Source: an uncultured Planctomycetia bacterium
GTDB taxonomy: Bacteria > Planctomycetota > Phycisphaerae > Phycisphaerales > SM1A02
NCBI GenBank assembly: GCA_937871505.1
Contig: CALMPF010000020.1
Span: 57,151-121,150, forward strand
DNA length: 64,000 nt
Direction: 5' to 3'
Made by a program: the position numbers and the translations under genes. Below the pieces are notes generated by a model, which saw nothing but the letters and a program-made list of their open reading frames with translations, did not search any database and had not been told where the DNA came from. Below, piece after piece: positions 15,098 to 24,060 of this stretch (position 1 is the stretch's first letter; the number at the start of each line of letters is the position of its first letter).

Positions 15098-17767
15098 TCA
15101 GCCGGGGAAGGGATCGAAGCCCGGGAGATCCGACGTCAGGATGTCGATCAGGTCATGCGAGACGATGTGCTGCGGCGCCGCGCCGAGACCGCAGGTCCAG
15201 ACGCGCACGAAGACCACGCCCTCCGGGCTGATGTGGTTGCCCGGATTGATCGCGATGGCGCCTTGGTAATTGAAGACTCCGCCCGGCGCGATCTCGAAGA
15301 GCGGGATCAGCGACCAGCGGCTGTCGGCCCAGTTGTAGGCGTAGACGCCCATGATCACGTAGCTCGCCGAGGCGAGCGAGATCACGCGGACGCCGAAGCC
15401 CGTGGCGTCGATCGGCGCCACGCCGGTGAGCGCGGTCACCTCGAGGTCGGTGGTCTGTCCACCGGCGATGTAGTTGATCGCGGGCGGATACCCGGATCCC
15501 TGGCTTCCGGGGGCCTTCTGCACCGTGCGGATCGAGAGGAAGCTGCCGTCGAGCGACTTCACGGAGTTCTGGTTGCCCTGAAGCAGCGTGCCGGTGATGA
15601 CCTTGACGTTGCTGACCGGGGAGAACGAGAAGAAGTTCCCGGTGATCACGCCGATGCCCGACTCGAACGCCCGCGGGAAGCCGCCGATGAGCCGAGGCGG
15701 CTCATTCGGATTGAAGTCGCCGAAGCAGACGGCGAAGTCATTGGAGCCCGGGATGTTCTGCGGGTTCGTGATGTCGCACTGGGGGAAGCCGTTCCCTCTG
15801 ATGACGCCGCGCAGGGCCTCCGGAGGAAGCGGAATGCCGTAGAACTGCTTCGCCAGTCCCTGGAGGCACGTGGCGAGTCCGGCGACGATCGGGGCCGCGG
15901 AGCTCGTCCCGTTGAAGGTCGCGGTGTAGGCCCGGGCCTTGTTCGTCGCGGTTCCCGCGGCGTTCGGGACCGCGAAGAGGTCGCCGCCGCCCGTCGTCGT
16001 CACGAGGATGCCCCACGCGGAGGTGTGCACCAGCGAGCTCTGGACGCAGTTGCGGCAGTGGTTGCTGAAGCCGAGCCGGCAGAAGCGGCCGACGCCGGGA
16101 GCCGGCGGCAGCGGACCTCCGGGCCAGCAGGCGCCGACGATGATCGCGCCGCTGTCCTGACCGTCGAACTGCGGAGCGTTGTCGAGATTGAAGCAGTCGT
16201 TGCCCGCCGAGATGCAGGAGGTGATGCCCAGGTCCGAACCGAGGCGCACGAGCGTCCACGGGCCGGCGTTGCTCACGAGCGTGCCGCCGCCGCCGGGGCC
16301 GATCGAGAAGTTCAGGACGTCGCCCGGACCGAAGGTCTGGATCGCGGAGAGCATCGCACCGAGCGTGCGTCCACCCTCCTCGGCGCTGACGATCGGGAAG
16401 AACCAGCCCTCGGCGTCGCGGGCGATGCCCGTGACGCCGAAGCCGTTGTCCGTGGCGGCGATCTGGCCGAGCGTCGAGGTCCCGTGATCCGGATCGAGGT
16501 TCCCGCCGGGGATCGTGATGATCGTCTGGCCGGGCTCCGGCTTGATGTTCTCGAGATCTTCGTGCCACTGCTCGCCGCCCTGGGCGACCTTGGGGCCGGT
16601 CACGTAGGCCGAGTGCTCCAGCACGGCGACGCGGACCGTCTTCCCGCGCGCCCAGTTGCCCTCGCCGACTCCGTACTGATCGAGCAGGATCTGCCCGAGC
16701 AGTTCGAGCGTGGCGAGATCGAGACCGTCGCCGGTGAAGCCGGTCCGGTCGAAGAACGCGCCGCCGGGTCCCTCCGGCGCGAAGGTGGTGTACTTCTGGA
16801 GCCGGTTCTCCGGCTGGGGAGAGGTCATCGAGAAGTCGGGAGTCGGCGTCTCAGGGCCGCCGGCGCCGCACTCGAGCGTCGCGATGATGGCGCAGGTGTT
16901 GTCCCAGATGACGTCGCAGCAGAACGGGAGGATCCCGCAGACGGTGTTGCAGCAGGTCTCGCTGTTGCAGCCGGGGAGCTGGTGCGCTTCGTAGCAGCCA
17001 CCGTTGACCAGCGGGGCTGCACAGACATCGCCGCCCATGCAGACCATGTTGGCGACGTTGGCGCAGAAGATGTCCCACGTGCCGAAGTCCAGATCGACGC
17101 AGTTGGGGATGATCCCTCCGACGATCGTGCAGCAGGCGAAGTCGCCGCAGAAGGGCGTGTCGTTGGCGACGAAGCAGTCGTTGGGCGAGTTGAGGCAGGA
17201 AGGATCGTCGCCGCCCGGGGCGGGGACCGGGAGGGGCGCGGGAAGGCGATGCGTGATCATCTCCTGCTCGAACTCGACGAACTCGATCGTCGGGAGCGCG
17301 TTGAGGTCCGGCGCCGCCGCCTCGAGCCGCTCGAGCGGGCCCTCGACGTAGATCATGCCGGCCAGGTCGGGCTGACCGCGGCGGCTCCGCAGCGCGGCCT
17401 TGGTCTCGAGTTCGGCCAGCGCTGCGTGCGACTGCCTGAAGACCTGCCGCGCCGTAAGGCCGTGCCGCGCGAGGATCTCGTCGACGGCGGCGAGATTCTC
17501 GCCGGCGCCCGATGCAACCCGGGTCGCGCCGGCGACCGGCGCACGGGCGCGGATGCTGTCATGGAACTTGACCAGCAGGCGCCCGTTCGCGGTGATGCGA
17601 CCCTCCGCATCGCGCGGGATGACGAGCTTCTCGGTCGGGATCTTTCGCAGGGGCACGCGGGGCGAGATCGCGCCGGCGTCGGCCGCGAGAGCGGCCGAGG
17701 CGAACATGCCGCTTCCGGCGACGAGCGCCGAGCCGACCAGCATTCGCCGCTTCATGCGCTTGGTCAT
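15098..17767 (-). CDS. Secreted subtilisin-like protease with Cys-rich modules
   Basis: 889 residues. Signal peptide at 1-29 (MKRRMLVGSALVAG... ASAALAAD). Residues about 45-175 look like an I9-type propeptide. Residues 191-300 hold at least two Cys-rich modules with CC..VC and CCDVIWDNTC patterns, a type I associate with planctomycete and myxobacterial exported proteins. The S8 catalytic domain follows: H428 in DHGTS, oxyanion N523 in ISAGND, S622 in NGTSSAAP. The canonical Asp of VAVIDTG is Glu384 (VAVLEHS). A beta-rich C-terminal domain of about 220 residues may bind or anchor. Expected to be extracellular or periplasmic; whether it is proteolytically active with Glu384 is open. GGAG lies 11 bases before the ATG, and a hairpin terminator follows. 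Confidence 0.9.
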   Translation of the reverse strand: MTKRMKRRMLVGSALVAGSGMFASAALAADAGAISPRVPLRKIPTEKLVIPRDAEGRITANGRLLVKFHDSIRARAPVAGATRVASGAGENLAAVDEILARHGLTARQVFRQSHAALAELETKAALRSRRGQPDLAGMIYVEGPLERLEAAAPDLNALPTIEFVEFEQEMITHRLPAPLPVPAPGGDDPSCLNSPNDCFVANDTPFCGDFACCTIVGGIIPNCVDLDFGTWDIFCANVANMVCMGGDVCAAPLVNGGCYEAHQLPGCNSETCCNTVCGILPFCCDVIWDNTCAIIATLECGAGGPETPTPDFSMTSPQPENRLQKYTTFAPEGPGGAFFDRTGFTGDGLDLATLELLGQILLDQYGVGEGNWARGKTVRVAVLEHSAYVTGPKVAQGGEQWHEDLENIKPEPGQTIITIPGGNLDPDHGTSTLGQIAATDNGFGVTGIARDAEGWFFPIVSAEEGGRTLGAMLSAIQTFGPGDVLNFSIGPGGGGTLVSNAGPWTLVRLGSDLGITSCISAGNDCFNLDNAPQFDGQDSGAIIVGACWPGGPLPPAPGVGRFCRLGFSNHCRNCVQSSLVHTSAWGILVTTTGGGDLFAVPNAAGTATNKARAYTATFNGTSSAAPIVAGLATCLQGLAKQFYGIPLPPEALRGVIRGNGFPQCDITNPQNIPGSNDFAVCFGDFNPNEPPRLIGGFPRAFESGIGVITGNFFSFSPVSNVKVITGTLLQGNQNSVKSLDGSFLSIRTVQKAPGSQGSGYPPAINYIAGGQTTDLEVTALTGVAPIDATGFGVRVISLASASYVIMGVYAYNWADSRWSLIPLFEIAPGGVFNYQGAIAINPGNHISPEGVVFVRVWTCGLGAAPQHIVSHDLIDILTSDLPGFDPFPG

Positions 17768-18090
17768 GGTCGTGAGGTCTCCATCGTGCAGGGGATGCCC
17801 GGCGCCGCGCGGGCGGGCGGGGAGTCGGACAAGAGAGAGCGAGGGCTCGTGAAGCCGGCTGCGCGCGAGACTCGGGGGAGCGTGGCGTGGCAGGATCGGC
17901 GGCACTCGTCCATCGATCGGGGCGTTGCGGCCGATGGTACCGGCTGGAGGCAGTCCAACACAAGGCCCCTCTGGAGGATACGGCGCGCGATCCCCGAAAC
18001 CCCTTCGTCCAACGCCGCGCTCGGTTGCCGGTCGCCCTCGCCGGGCGCGTCCGGAATGCCGGACCGCCCGCGCACGCCGATCGTCCATCG
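17768..18090. other. Intergenic region upstream of subtilase gene
   Basis: 323 bp between purD stop and subtilase start, both minus strand. Holds a TACCAT box at 17934-17939 and nothing else recognisable. Confidence 0.55.
17934..17939 (-). promoter_or_regulatory. Putative -10 box TACCAT of subtilase gene
   Basis: About 166 bases upstream of ATG 17767, implying a long leader. Confidence 0.35.
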
Positions 18091-19443
18091 TCAGGCACCC
18101 GGAACGACCGCCGGTCCGGCCCCGATGTCGCGCCGGTATTGGGCCCCCGCGAAGGCGATGCGGTCGCATGCACCCGTCGCGAGGCGCCGGGCGGCGTCCA
18201 GATCCGCCGCGAGCGCAGTGACGCCGAGCACGCGTCCGCCGCCGGTCACGATCCGCCCCTTCGCGTCCCGCGCCGTGCCGGCGTGGAAGATCACGAGCTC
18301 TTCTCCCACGCCTGCAAGCGAGCCTGCGTCGTCGAGCCCGGAAATCTCGACCCCGAGGCGCGGGGCGCCGGGATAGCCCGCCGACGCCATCACCACGCAG
18401 CAGCAGGTCCGCGCATCGAAGGTCAGGTCGACCTGCTCAAGCGTTCCGGCCGCGGTGGCCCAGAGCGCCGCGAGGAGATCCCCCTCCAGCCGCGGCAGCA
18501 GCGCCTGGCACTCCGGATCTCCGAAGCGGCAGTTGAACTCGAGGACCTTGGGTCCGCCCGGCGCGAGCATCAGGCCCGCGTAGAGCACCCCGCGATACTC
18601 GATGCCCTCGCGGGCGAGCGCGCTCATGATCGGAACGAAGACCTCTCGCTGCACCTGCGCCAGCACCGACTGCGAGAGGACCGGCGCGGGGCAGTAGGCG
18701 CCCATCCCTCCGGTGTTCGGCCCGGTGTCGCCATCGCCGAGCCGCTTGTGATCCTGACAGGGGTCGAGGATCCAGATCGTGCGCCCGTCGACGAGGGCGA
18801 GAACGCTCGCCTCGGGGCCCGAGAGGCGCTCCTCGACGACCGCGATCGACCCCGCCTCGCCGAATTCGCGGCGGACCATGATCCGCTCGATCGCGTCAGC
18901 CGCCTCGTCGGGAGTCGAGCAGACGATGACGCCCTTGCCTGCGGCGAGACCGGAGGCCTTGACGACCCAGGGCTGCTCGCGCGCTCGGACGAAACGCTGC
19001 GCGGCCTCCGCGTCGTCGAAGATCCGCGCTTCGGCGGTGGGGATCGCGGCGCTGCGCATGAGCTGCTTCGCCCACGCCTTGTCGGCCTCGATGCGGGCGC
19101 CGGCCTTCGAGGGACCGAAGACCAGCCGATCGGGCGCCGCGAGCGCGTCGGCGATGCCCGCGGCGAGCGGTCCCTCGGGGCCCACGACGATCAGGTGGAT
19201 CCCCTCCCGCTCGCACCAGCGCCGCGCGCGGAACGGATTGCCGAGCGTCACCTCCTCCGCCGGCGCCTCCCGCGCGAGGGCGAGGATGCCCGGGTTGCGC
19301 AGCGGCGCCCCCGAACACTCGGTGCACCAGAGGGTGCCGAGCGACGGAGAGCGGCGCAGCTTCCACGCCAGCGCGTGTTCGCGCCCGCCGCCGCCCACGA
19401 GGAGCACGTTGCAGGGAGATGGGAGCGTCGGCGAGATCGTCAA
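18091..19443 (-). CDS. purD: Phosphoribosylamine-glycine ligase
   Basis: 450 residues. Second step of purine synthesis: joins glycine to phosphoribosylamine using ATP. ATP-grasp enzyme with N-terminal GGGGREHALAWKL, substrate segment PEGPLAAGIAD, ATP-binding KASGLAAGKGV, GPNTGGMGAY and LEFNCRFGDPE with metal ligands. Starts with TTG at 19443; GGAGG seven bases upstream supports this rare start. C-terminus complete. It follows ald on the same strand after 206 bp and may be a separate unit. Confidence 0.96.
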   Translation of the reverse strand: MTISPTLPSPCNVLLVGGGGREHALAWKLRRSPSLGTLWCTECSGAPLRNPGILALAREAPAEEVTLGNPFRARRWCEREGIHLIVVGPEGPLAAGIADALAAPDRLVFGPSKAGARIEADKAWAKQLMRSAAIPTAEARIFDDAEAAQRFVRAREQPWVVKASGLAAGKGVIVCSTPDEAADAIERIMVRREFGEAGSIAVVEERLSGPEASVLALVDGRTIWILDPCQDHKRLGDGDTGPNTGGMGAYCPAPVLSQSVLAQVQREVFVPIMSALAREGIEYRGVLYAGLMLAPGGPKVLEFNCRFGDPECQALLPRLEGDLLAALWATAAGTLEQVDLTFDARTCCCVVMASAGYPGAPRLGVEISGLDDAGSLAGVGEELVIFHAGTARDAKGRIVTGGGRVLGVTALAADLDAARRLATGACDRIAFAGAQYRRDIGAGPAVVPGA

Positions 19444-19450
19444 GGTTCAT

Positions 19451-19455
19451 CCTCC
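19451..19455 (-). promoter_or_regulatory. Shine-Dalgarno GGAGG before TTG start of purD
   Basis: Seven-base spacing to TTG 19443. An ATG at 19450 overlapping this site is in another frame. Confidence 0.7.
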
Positions 19456-19649
19456 GGAGCGCAGCCGCGCGGGGAGCCGGGCGGCGGCGATCCCGACGCG
19501 CCCCCGCCCGCGCCCACGCCCTTCAGGGCCCGATCGCCGCGGGCCGCCGCGACGTCCGCGTCCGACTGACGCTCGACGCGGCCGACGGAGCGGCCCGCGA
19601 CCCTTCCCCGGGTGGGGGGGTCGCCCGACCGGGGTTCGCCGGAATCGGG

Positions 19650-20756
19650 TCAGAATGTGAGCGGCTCGAATGCGAGGGTGTGGGCCTCGGCCACGGGCTG
19701 ATTGACCAGCACGCCGCGGCAGGAGTTCACGGCGTTGGCGAAGTGACGGTTGGTGCGCGCGAGCTTCTCCCACCCCTGGTTGGCGATGCGGGCCGCCCAC
19801 GGGAGCGTCACGTTGGTCAGCGCCTGGGTCGAGGTGCGCGCGACCGCGCCGGGCATGTTCCCCACGCAGTAGTGGACGACGCCGTCGACCTCGTAGACCG
19901 GATTGGTGTGCGTGGTCACGCGCGCCGTCTCGACGCAGCCTCCCTGATCGATGGCCACGTCGACGATGACCGAGCCGGGGCGGATGTGCCGGAGGTCGTC
20001 GCGCCGGATCAGGTGCGGCGCCTTCGCGCCGGGGACGAGGACGGCGCCGATGATGAGGTCCGCCCACTGCAAGCGCTCCCTGATCGCCTGCGGATCCGAG
20101 TAGATCGTCGTCACGTTCGCGGGCATGATCTCGTCGAGCCAGCGCAGCCGATCGATGTTGATGTCCATGATCGTCACGTGGGCGCCCAGCCCCGCCGCCA
20201 TGTGCGCGGCGCAGGTTCCGACGACGCCGCCTCCGATGATGAGCACGTGCCCCGGCTCGACGCCCGGGACGCCTCCGAGGAGCACTCCGCTGCCGCCCCA
20301 CGGGCGCTCGAGGTACTTGGCGCCCTCCTGCACGGAGAGCTTGCCCGCGACCTCGCTCATCGGCGTCAGCAGCGGAAGGTGGCCGAGGTCGTCGGTGAGC
20401 GTTTCGTAGGCGATGGCGATGCAGCCGCTCTCGAGGCAGCCGATCGTCAGGTCGCGATCCGCGGCGAAATGGAAGTAGGTGAAGACGACCTGGTCCGCCC
20501 GGATGTGGGCGATCTCCTGGGGCTGCGGCTCCTTCACCTTGACGATCATCTCCGACCTCGCCCAGACCTCCGCGGCGTCGGCGACGATGGTCGCCCCGGC
20601 GGCGATGTACGCATCGTCTGAAAAGCCGCTGCCGAGTCCCGCTCCGGCCTCGACGAGCACGCGGTGCCCGTCGCGCCCGAGAACCTCGGCGCCGACCGGG
20701 CGCATGCCGACCCGGAACTCGTCCGGCTTCACTTCCTTCGGGACTCCGACGATCAT
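19650..20756 (-). CDS. ald: Alanine dehydrogenase
   Basis: 368 residues. Interconverts L-alanine and pyruvate with NAD+. Starts MIVGVPKE as in the family, has the N-terminal substrate lysine region (VKVKEP), the active-site segment TYFHFAAD, the NAD-binding IIGGGVVGTCAAHMAAGLGAHVTIMD and the conserved MPGAVARTST near the C-terminus. Start at 20756 is supported by AGAGG upstream; the frame extends to 20870 but that part is Arg-rich intergenic sequence. A TATGAT box lies at 20833-20838. It could feed pyruvate to the PDH complex encoded further along. Confidence 0.96.
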   Translation of the reverse strand: MIVGVPKEVKPDEFRVGMRPVGAEVLGRDGHRVLVEAGAGLGSGFSDDAYIAAGATIVADAAEVWARSEMIVKVKEPQPQEIAHIRADQVVFTYFHFAADRDLTIGCLESGCIAIAYETLTDDLGHLPLLTPMSEVAGKLSVQEGAKYLERPWGGSGVLLGGVPGVEPGHVLIIGGGVVGTCAAHMAAGLGAHVTIMDINIDRLRWLDEIMPANVTTIYSDPQAIRERLQWADLIIGAVLVPGAKAPHLIRRDDLRHIRPGSVIVDVAIDQGGCVETARVTTHTNPVYEVDGVVHYCVGNMPGAVARTSTQALTNVTLPWAARIANQGWEKLARTNRHFANAVNSCRGVLVNQPVAEAHTLAFEPLTF

Positions 20757-20832
20757 CTGCGATCCTCTGCGTGGGTGCGGGCGTTGGACATCGACACTCC
20801 GGGAAGGGCGCTGCCCTCGCCGCGGGGCGGCC

Positions 20833-20838
20833 ATCATA
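20833..20838 (-). promoter_or_regulatory. Putative -10 box TATGAT of ald
   Basis: 77 bases before ATG 20756; a leadered gene with its own Shine-Dalgarno. Confidence 0.45.
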
Positions 20839-20910
20839 CCGATGCGCTCTCGACGCGCCGGGGCGGCCAAGGGGCGCTCGCGGCGCGGCCTCGCACGCGC
20901 AATGGCGTGG

Positions 20911-20916
20911 TAGAGT
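20911..20916 (+). promoter_or_regulatory. Putative -10 box TAGAGT
   Basis: 69 bases before ATG 20985, divergent from the ald box with about 70 bp between them. Confidence 0.4.
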
Positions 20917-20984
20917 GAACCTTCGCGACGTTTCCGCGTCTGTCTTGGCGACGGCCCGCGCGGACGTCACAGGAGCACTTCACG

Positions 20985-22658
20985 ATGGTCGATCGGCTTG
21001 CGAATCTGCGGGGAAAGTCCGGCATCGGGTCCGGATCCGGGTCTCTCAGGGGGGACGGCACGGTCGGTGCGGCGCTCCGGCGCCGGAGCGGCGCTGCGCT
21101 CGCGGCCGCCGGAATCACCGCGCTGCTGGCGGCGGCGCAGCCGGCGATGGCGCGGCAGGGCGGCACGGCGATCGCCGGGCGCGCGACCGCCGCGACCGAG
21201 CCGATCATGACGGTCGAAGACGTGATCCGCACACTCAACAACGAGCCGGCGCAGCGGATCAGCGTCGCAGGCCGGAGCTGGCAGCGCATCGCCGATGCGA
21301 TGCTCGACATGACCACGCCGCCCAATCCGCCGATCTCCATCCGCGGGCTCGCGGAGGCGAGGGCGGGCTCGACCGGGACCGCCTTCCGGGCGATCCAGGC
21401 CGATCGCGCGGCCCGCTCGACGAGCGTCGACGACATCCATCCCGGCATGAGCGGCTGGGACAAGGTGGCCGAGTGGGCGAAGGCCAATCAGGGCCTCGCG
21501 GATGCGCTGCACGCCGTCCGCGACACCCGCGGCTTCGCGCTTCCGTACGGGACGGGCAACGTCGACGCGAAGTACGCCGCGAAGGGCTTCTGCGTCCGCA
21601 TCGGCGTCGACGGCGAGCTGCGGCACAACGAGTATCCGTACGTTCCGCAGCTCGAGGCTCTCGCGATCTTCATCGTCGCCGAGATGTACCGCCGGCTCGA
21701 AGCGGGGGAGCCCGAGAAGGCCTTCGAAGTCGCCATCGACGGCGTCCGGTTCTTCCGCCAGCTCTGCGACCGGCCGATGCTCGTCGAGAAGGCGAAGTTC
21801 ATCGACATCCTCTCCGACCTCCTCGCCTCGCAGCGCGACGCGATGTTCGTCTACCGCGACCGGGTCCCGCAGACGCTCTTCCGGGAGATCGCCATCGAGG
21901 AGTATCCGTTCCTCGCGCCGGGGCGCTCGACGCTCGAGCTTCCCGAGGGCGAGCGCATCGTCGGCGAGGCGCTGCTGCGGCAGGTCTTCGACGCGCGAGG
22001 CCAGCCCGACGTCGAGAAGTTCGGCGACGTCTTCGGCGAGCTCCAGTCGGCGGACAAGCCGCTGACGAGGTTCGGCGCCGCCAAGCGCTGGGAGCGCGTC
22101 GCGCGCGTGCATGGCAGTCTCGATGCATCGCTGAAGCGGCTGACGGACATCTACGACGACTGGTACCGCCGCTGGCGCGTGCCGCCCTACGACGCGATGC
22201 AGACGCTGCCGACCGATCTCTCGCGCACGAACCCGATCCGCTACGGCGCGGTCATCCACTCGATCATCGATTCGCAGGCGCTCTTCGAGGCCCGCAAGCG
22301 CCTCGCCGCGGAGGTCAACGGGGCCGCGATGGCCGCCGGTCTCTGCGGGTACTACCGGCAGTTCGGCAGCTATCCCGACGACCGCGAGAAGATCTACGCG
22401 ATCTTCGCCCGCAAGGCCAGCGATGCGGACCCCTGGGATCGCCAGTACGGCCGCTTCCTCTACTTCTTCGCGGGCTCGCAGCGGCGCGCCGTCGACACGC
22501 CCCTCGGGCGCATCTGGGTCGACGGAGGCGTCCTCTACGCGCGCGGCACCGACCTCGATGACGACCAGGTCCGCGAAGTCACCGAGGATGGCGCCGTCGG
22601 AGACTTCCTCATCTGGCCTCCGATGCGCGCGCTTGAGCGCAAGGAAGGCCTGCGGTAG
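20985..22658 (+). CDS. Exported hypothetical protein
   Basis: 557 residues; AGGAG at 20971-20975 with nine-base spacing fixes the start. A long basic N-region leads to a hydrophobic core about residues 37-52 (SGAALAAAGITALLAAAQPAMA), a likely Sec signal cut after AMA. The mature part is mixed alpha/beta and rich in aromatic and charged residues (YPYVPQLEALAIFIVAEMYRRLEAG, DDWYRRWRVPPYDAMQTLP) without a motif I recognise. A late segment GYYRQFGSYPDDREKIY resembles the 'tyrosine-rich, short peptide' stretch after the helix of prepilin-like proteins but lacks a prepilin cleavage site. Divergent from ald; probably periplasmic. Confidence 0.8.
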   Translation: MVDRLANLRGKSGIGSGSGSLRGDGTVGAALRRRSGAALAAAGITALLAAAQPAMARQGGTAIAGRATAATEPIMTVEDVIRTLNNEPAQRISVAGRSWQRIADAMLDMTTPPNPPISIRGLAEARAGSTGTAFRAIQADRAARSTSVDDIHPGMSGWDKVAEWAKANQGLADALHAVRDTRGFALPYGTGNVDAKYAAKGFCVRIGVDGELRHNEYPYVPQLEALAIFIVAEMYRRLEAGEPEKAFEVAIDGVRFFRQLCDRPMLVEKAKFIDILSDLLASQRDAMFVYRDRVPQTLFREIAIEEYPFLAPGRSTLELPEGERIVGEALLRQVFDARGQPDVEKFGDVFGELQSADKPLTRFGAAKRWERVARVHGSLDASLKRLTDIYDDWYRRWRVPPYDAMQTLPTDLSRTNPIRYGAVIHSIIDSQALFEARKRLAAEVNGAAMAAGLCGYYRQFGSYPDDREKIYAIFARKASDADPWDRQYGRFLYFFAGSQRRAVDTPLGRIWVDGGVLYARGTDLDDDQVREVTEDGAVGDFLIWPPMRALERKEGLR

Positions 22659-22723
22659 CGAGTCGGTCGAGACCGGCGGGAGCGCCGGGCGCCGCAGCGC
22701 CCGTCGGGCGCGGCCGCTGGGCC

Positions 22724-22729
22724 TACCCT
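22724..22729 (+). promoter_or_regulatory. -10 box TACCCT, leaderless trxB
   Basis: Nine bases before ATG 22739; no Shine-Dalgarno. Confidence 0.5.
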
Positions 22730-22738
22730 CCCCGCCTG

Positions 22739-23737
22739 ATGGCTGACACTGGAGCGAATTCGGGACGCGCGGCCGAGCGCGTCGTCATCGTCGGGTCTGG
22801 TCCAGCGGGCTGGACGGCCGCGATCTACGCCGCGCGGGCGAATCTCGATCCGCTCTGCCTCGTCGGCGTCGCCAAGCAGGATCCGTCGCCGGTCCTCCCC
22901 GGCGGTCAGCTCATGCTCACCACCGAGGTTGAGAACTACCCGGGGTTCCCCGAGGGCGTGGATGGTCCGGCGATGATGGGGATGTTCCAGGCGCAGGCGG
23001 AGCGCTTCGGCACCCGCGTCCGCGGGGTCGACGTGGTCCGCTGCGACTTCTCCGGACCGCCGCATCGGCTGATCACGAGCGAGGGCGATGCGATCGAGAC
23101 CCAGGCGGTGATCCTCGCGACCGGGGCGACGGCGAACTGGATCGGCCTTCCCAACGAGATGCGCCTCGCCCGCAGCGGCGGCGGCGTCAGCGCGTGCGCC
23201 GTCTGCGACGGCGCCCTTCCCGCGTATCGCAAGCAGGAGCTCGCGGTGGTCGGAGGCGGCGACACCGCCATGGAGGAGGCGACCTACCTGACCAAGTTCG
23301 CCTCCACGGTCCACGTCATCCATCGTCGCGATGCGTTCCGCGCCAGCAGGACGATGCAGGATCGGCTCCTCGCCCAGCCGAACGTCAAGGTCCACTGGAA
23401 CAGCGTCGTCGTCGACGTCCTCGGCGGGGATTTCATCGAGGGAGTCCGCCTCCGGGAGACGATCACCGGCGCGGAGTCGACGCTTCCGGTGAAGGGGCTC
23501 TTCGTCGCCATCGGTCACTCTCCCGCGACGACGTTCCTCGACGGCGCCGGCGTCGAGCTGGACGACAAGGGCTATGTGCTCCTTCGTTCGCGCTCGAGCC
23601 GGACGAACATCGACGGCGTCTTCGCGGCAGGCGACGTCGCCGACAGCATCTACCGCCAGGCGGTCACCGCCGCGGGGATGGGCTGCCAGGCGGCGCTCGA
23701 CGCGGAGCGCTGGCTCGCGGCCCGCGGCGTGCACTGA
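22739..23737 (+). CDS. trxB: Thioredoxin reductase
   Basis: 332 residues. NADPH-dependent FAD enzyme that reduces thioredoxin in the cytosol. FAD-binding GSGPAG (19-24), redox pair C153-C156 (SACAVCDGALP, where most relatives have CATCDG), NADPH-binding VGGGDTAMEEATYLTKFA, and the C-terminal FAD segment GVFAAGDVADSIYRQAVTAAGMGCQAA. Length is normal for low-MW TrxB. A TACCCT box nine bases before the ATG and no Shine-Dalgarno point to a leaderless transcript. Confidence 0.96.
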   Translation: MADTGANSGRAAERVVIVGSGPAGWTAAIYAARANLDPLCLVGVAKQDPSPVLPGGQLMLTTEVENYPGFPEGVDGPAMMGMFQAQAERFGTRVRGVDVVRCDFSGPPHRLITSEGDAIETQAVILATGATANWIGLPNEMRLARSGGGVSACAVCDGALPAYRKQELAVVGGGDTAMEEATYLTKFASTVHVIHRRDAFRASRTMQDRLLAQPNVKVHWNSVVVDVLGGDFIEGVRLRETITGAESTLPVKGLFVAIGHSPATTFLDGAGVELDDKGYVLLRSRSSRTNIDGVFAAGDVADSIYRQAVTAAGMGCQAALDAERWLAARGVH

Positions 23738-24060
23738 GCGAAGCGGCCGTCCTGCCGTGCGCGCGGCGTCCGAGGCGGTTCCGTCGGCGCGATGCCCGCC
23801 CCTCGCACTCCAGCGCTGGAACGCGTCGTTGCGAGGCCGCTCGGGGCGTCTTCCGCCTCAGGGAAAGCCGCGAGGCGGGGGTTCGCGACGGGACTTGTCG
23901 AGCTGGAGCGGTGCATGCCGGACGCCCGATCCGACGCCGGGCGGCCCTGCAGCGCAGACCCCTCGCCGATCGCCGCTCCTGAGCGGCGGCCCTGACCACG
24001 GCTCCTGGTCGGACGTCTGCGACGACACCCGCAGGGACGACGGCGCCGCATGCCTGAGCG
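23738..24060. other. Intergenic region with diverged repeat copy
   Basis: 323 bp between convergent trxB and the symporter gene. Contains dispersed element copy C (from 23806). No gene. Confidence 0.65.
23806..23985. repeat. Dispersed inverted-repeat element, diverged copy C
   Basis: Left end CACTCCAGCGCTGGAACGCG and the next 45 bases match the reverse complement of the right end of copy B (11311-11375) closely, including GCGAGGC and GCTCGGGGCG. Further in the match weakens; the right end at about 23985 is placed only by assuming 180 bp and is not a clear inverted repeat. Confidence 0.6.

Noticed and set aside
13889..18376. 1495-codon open frame on the plus strand
   Set aside because: It lies antisense to serS, nadK and the subtilase, all with intact family motifs; such frames are expected opposite real genes at this GC content.
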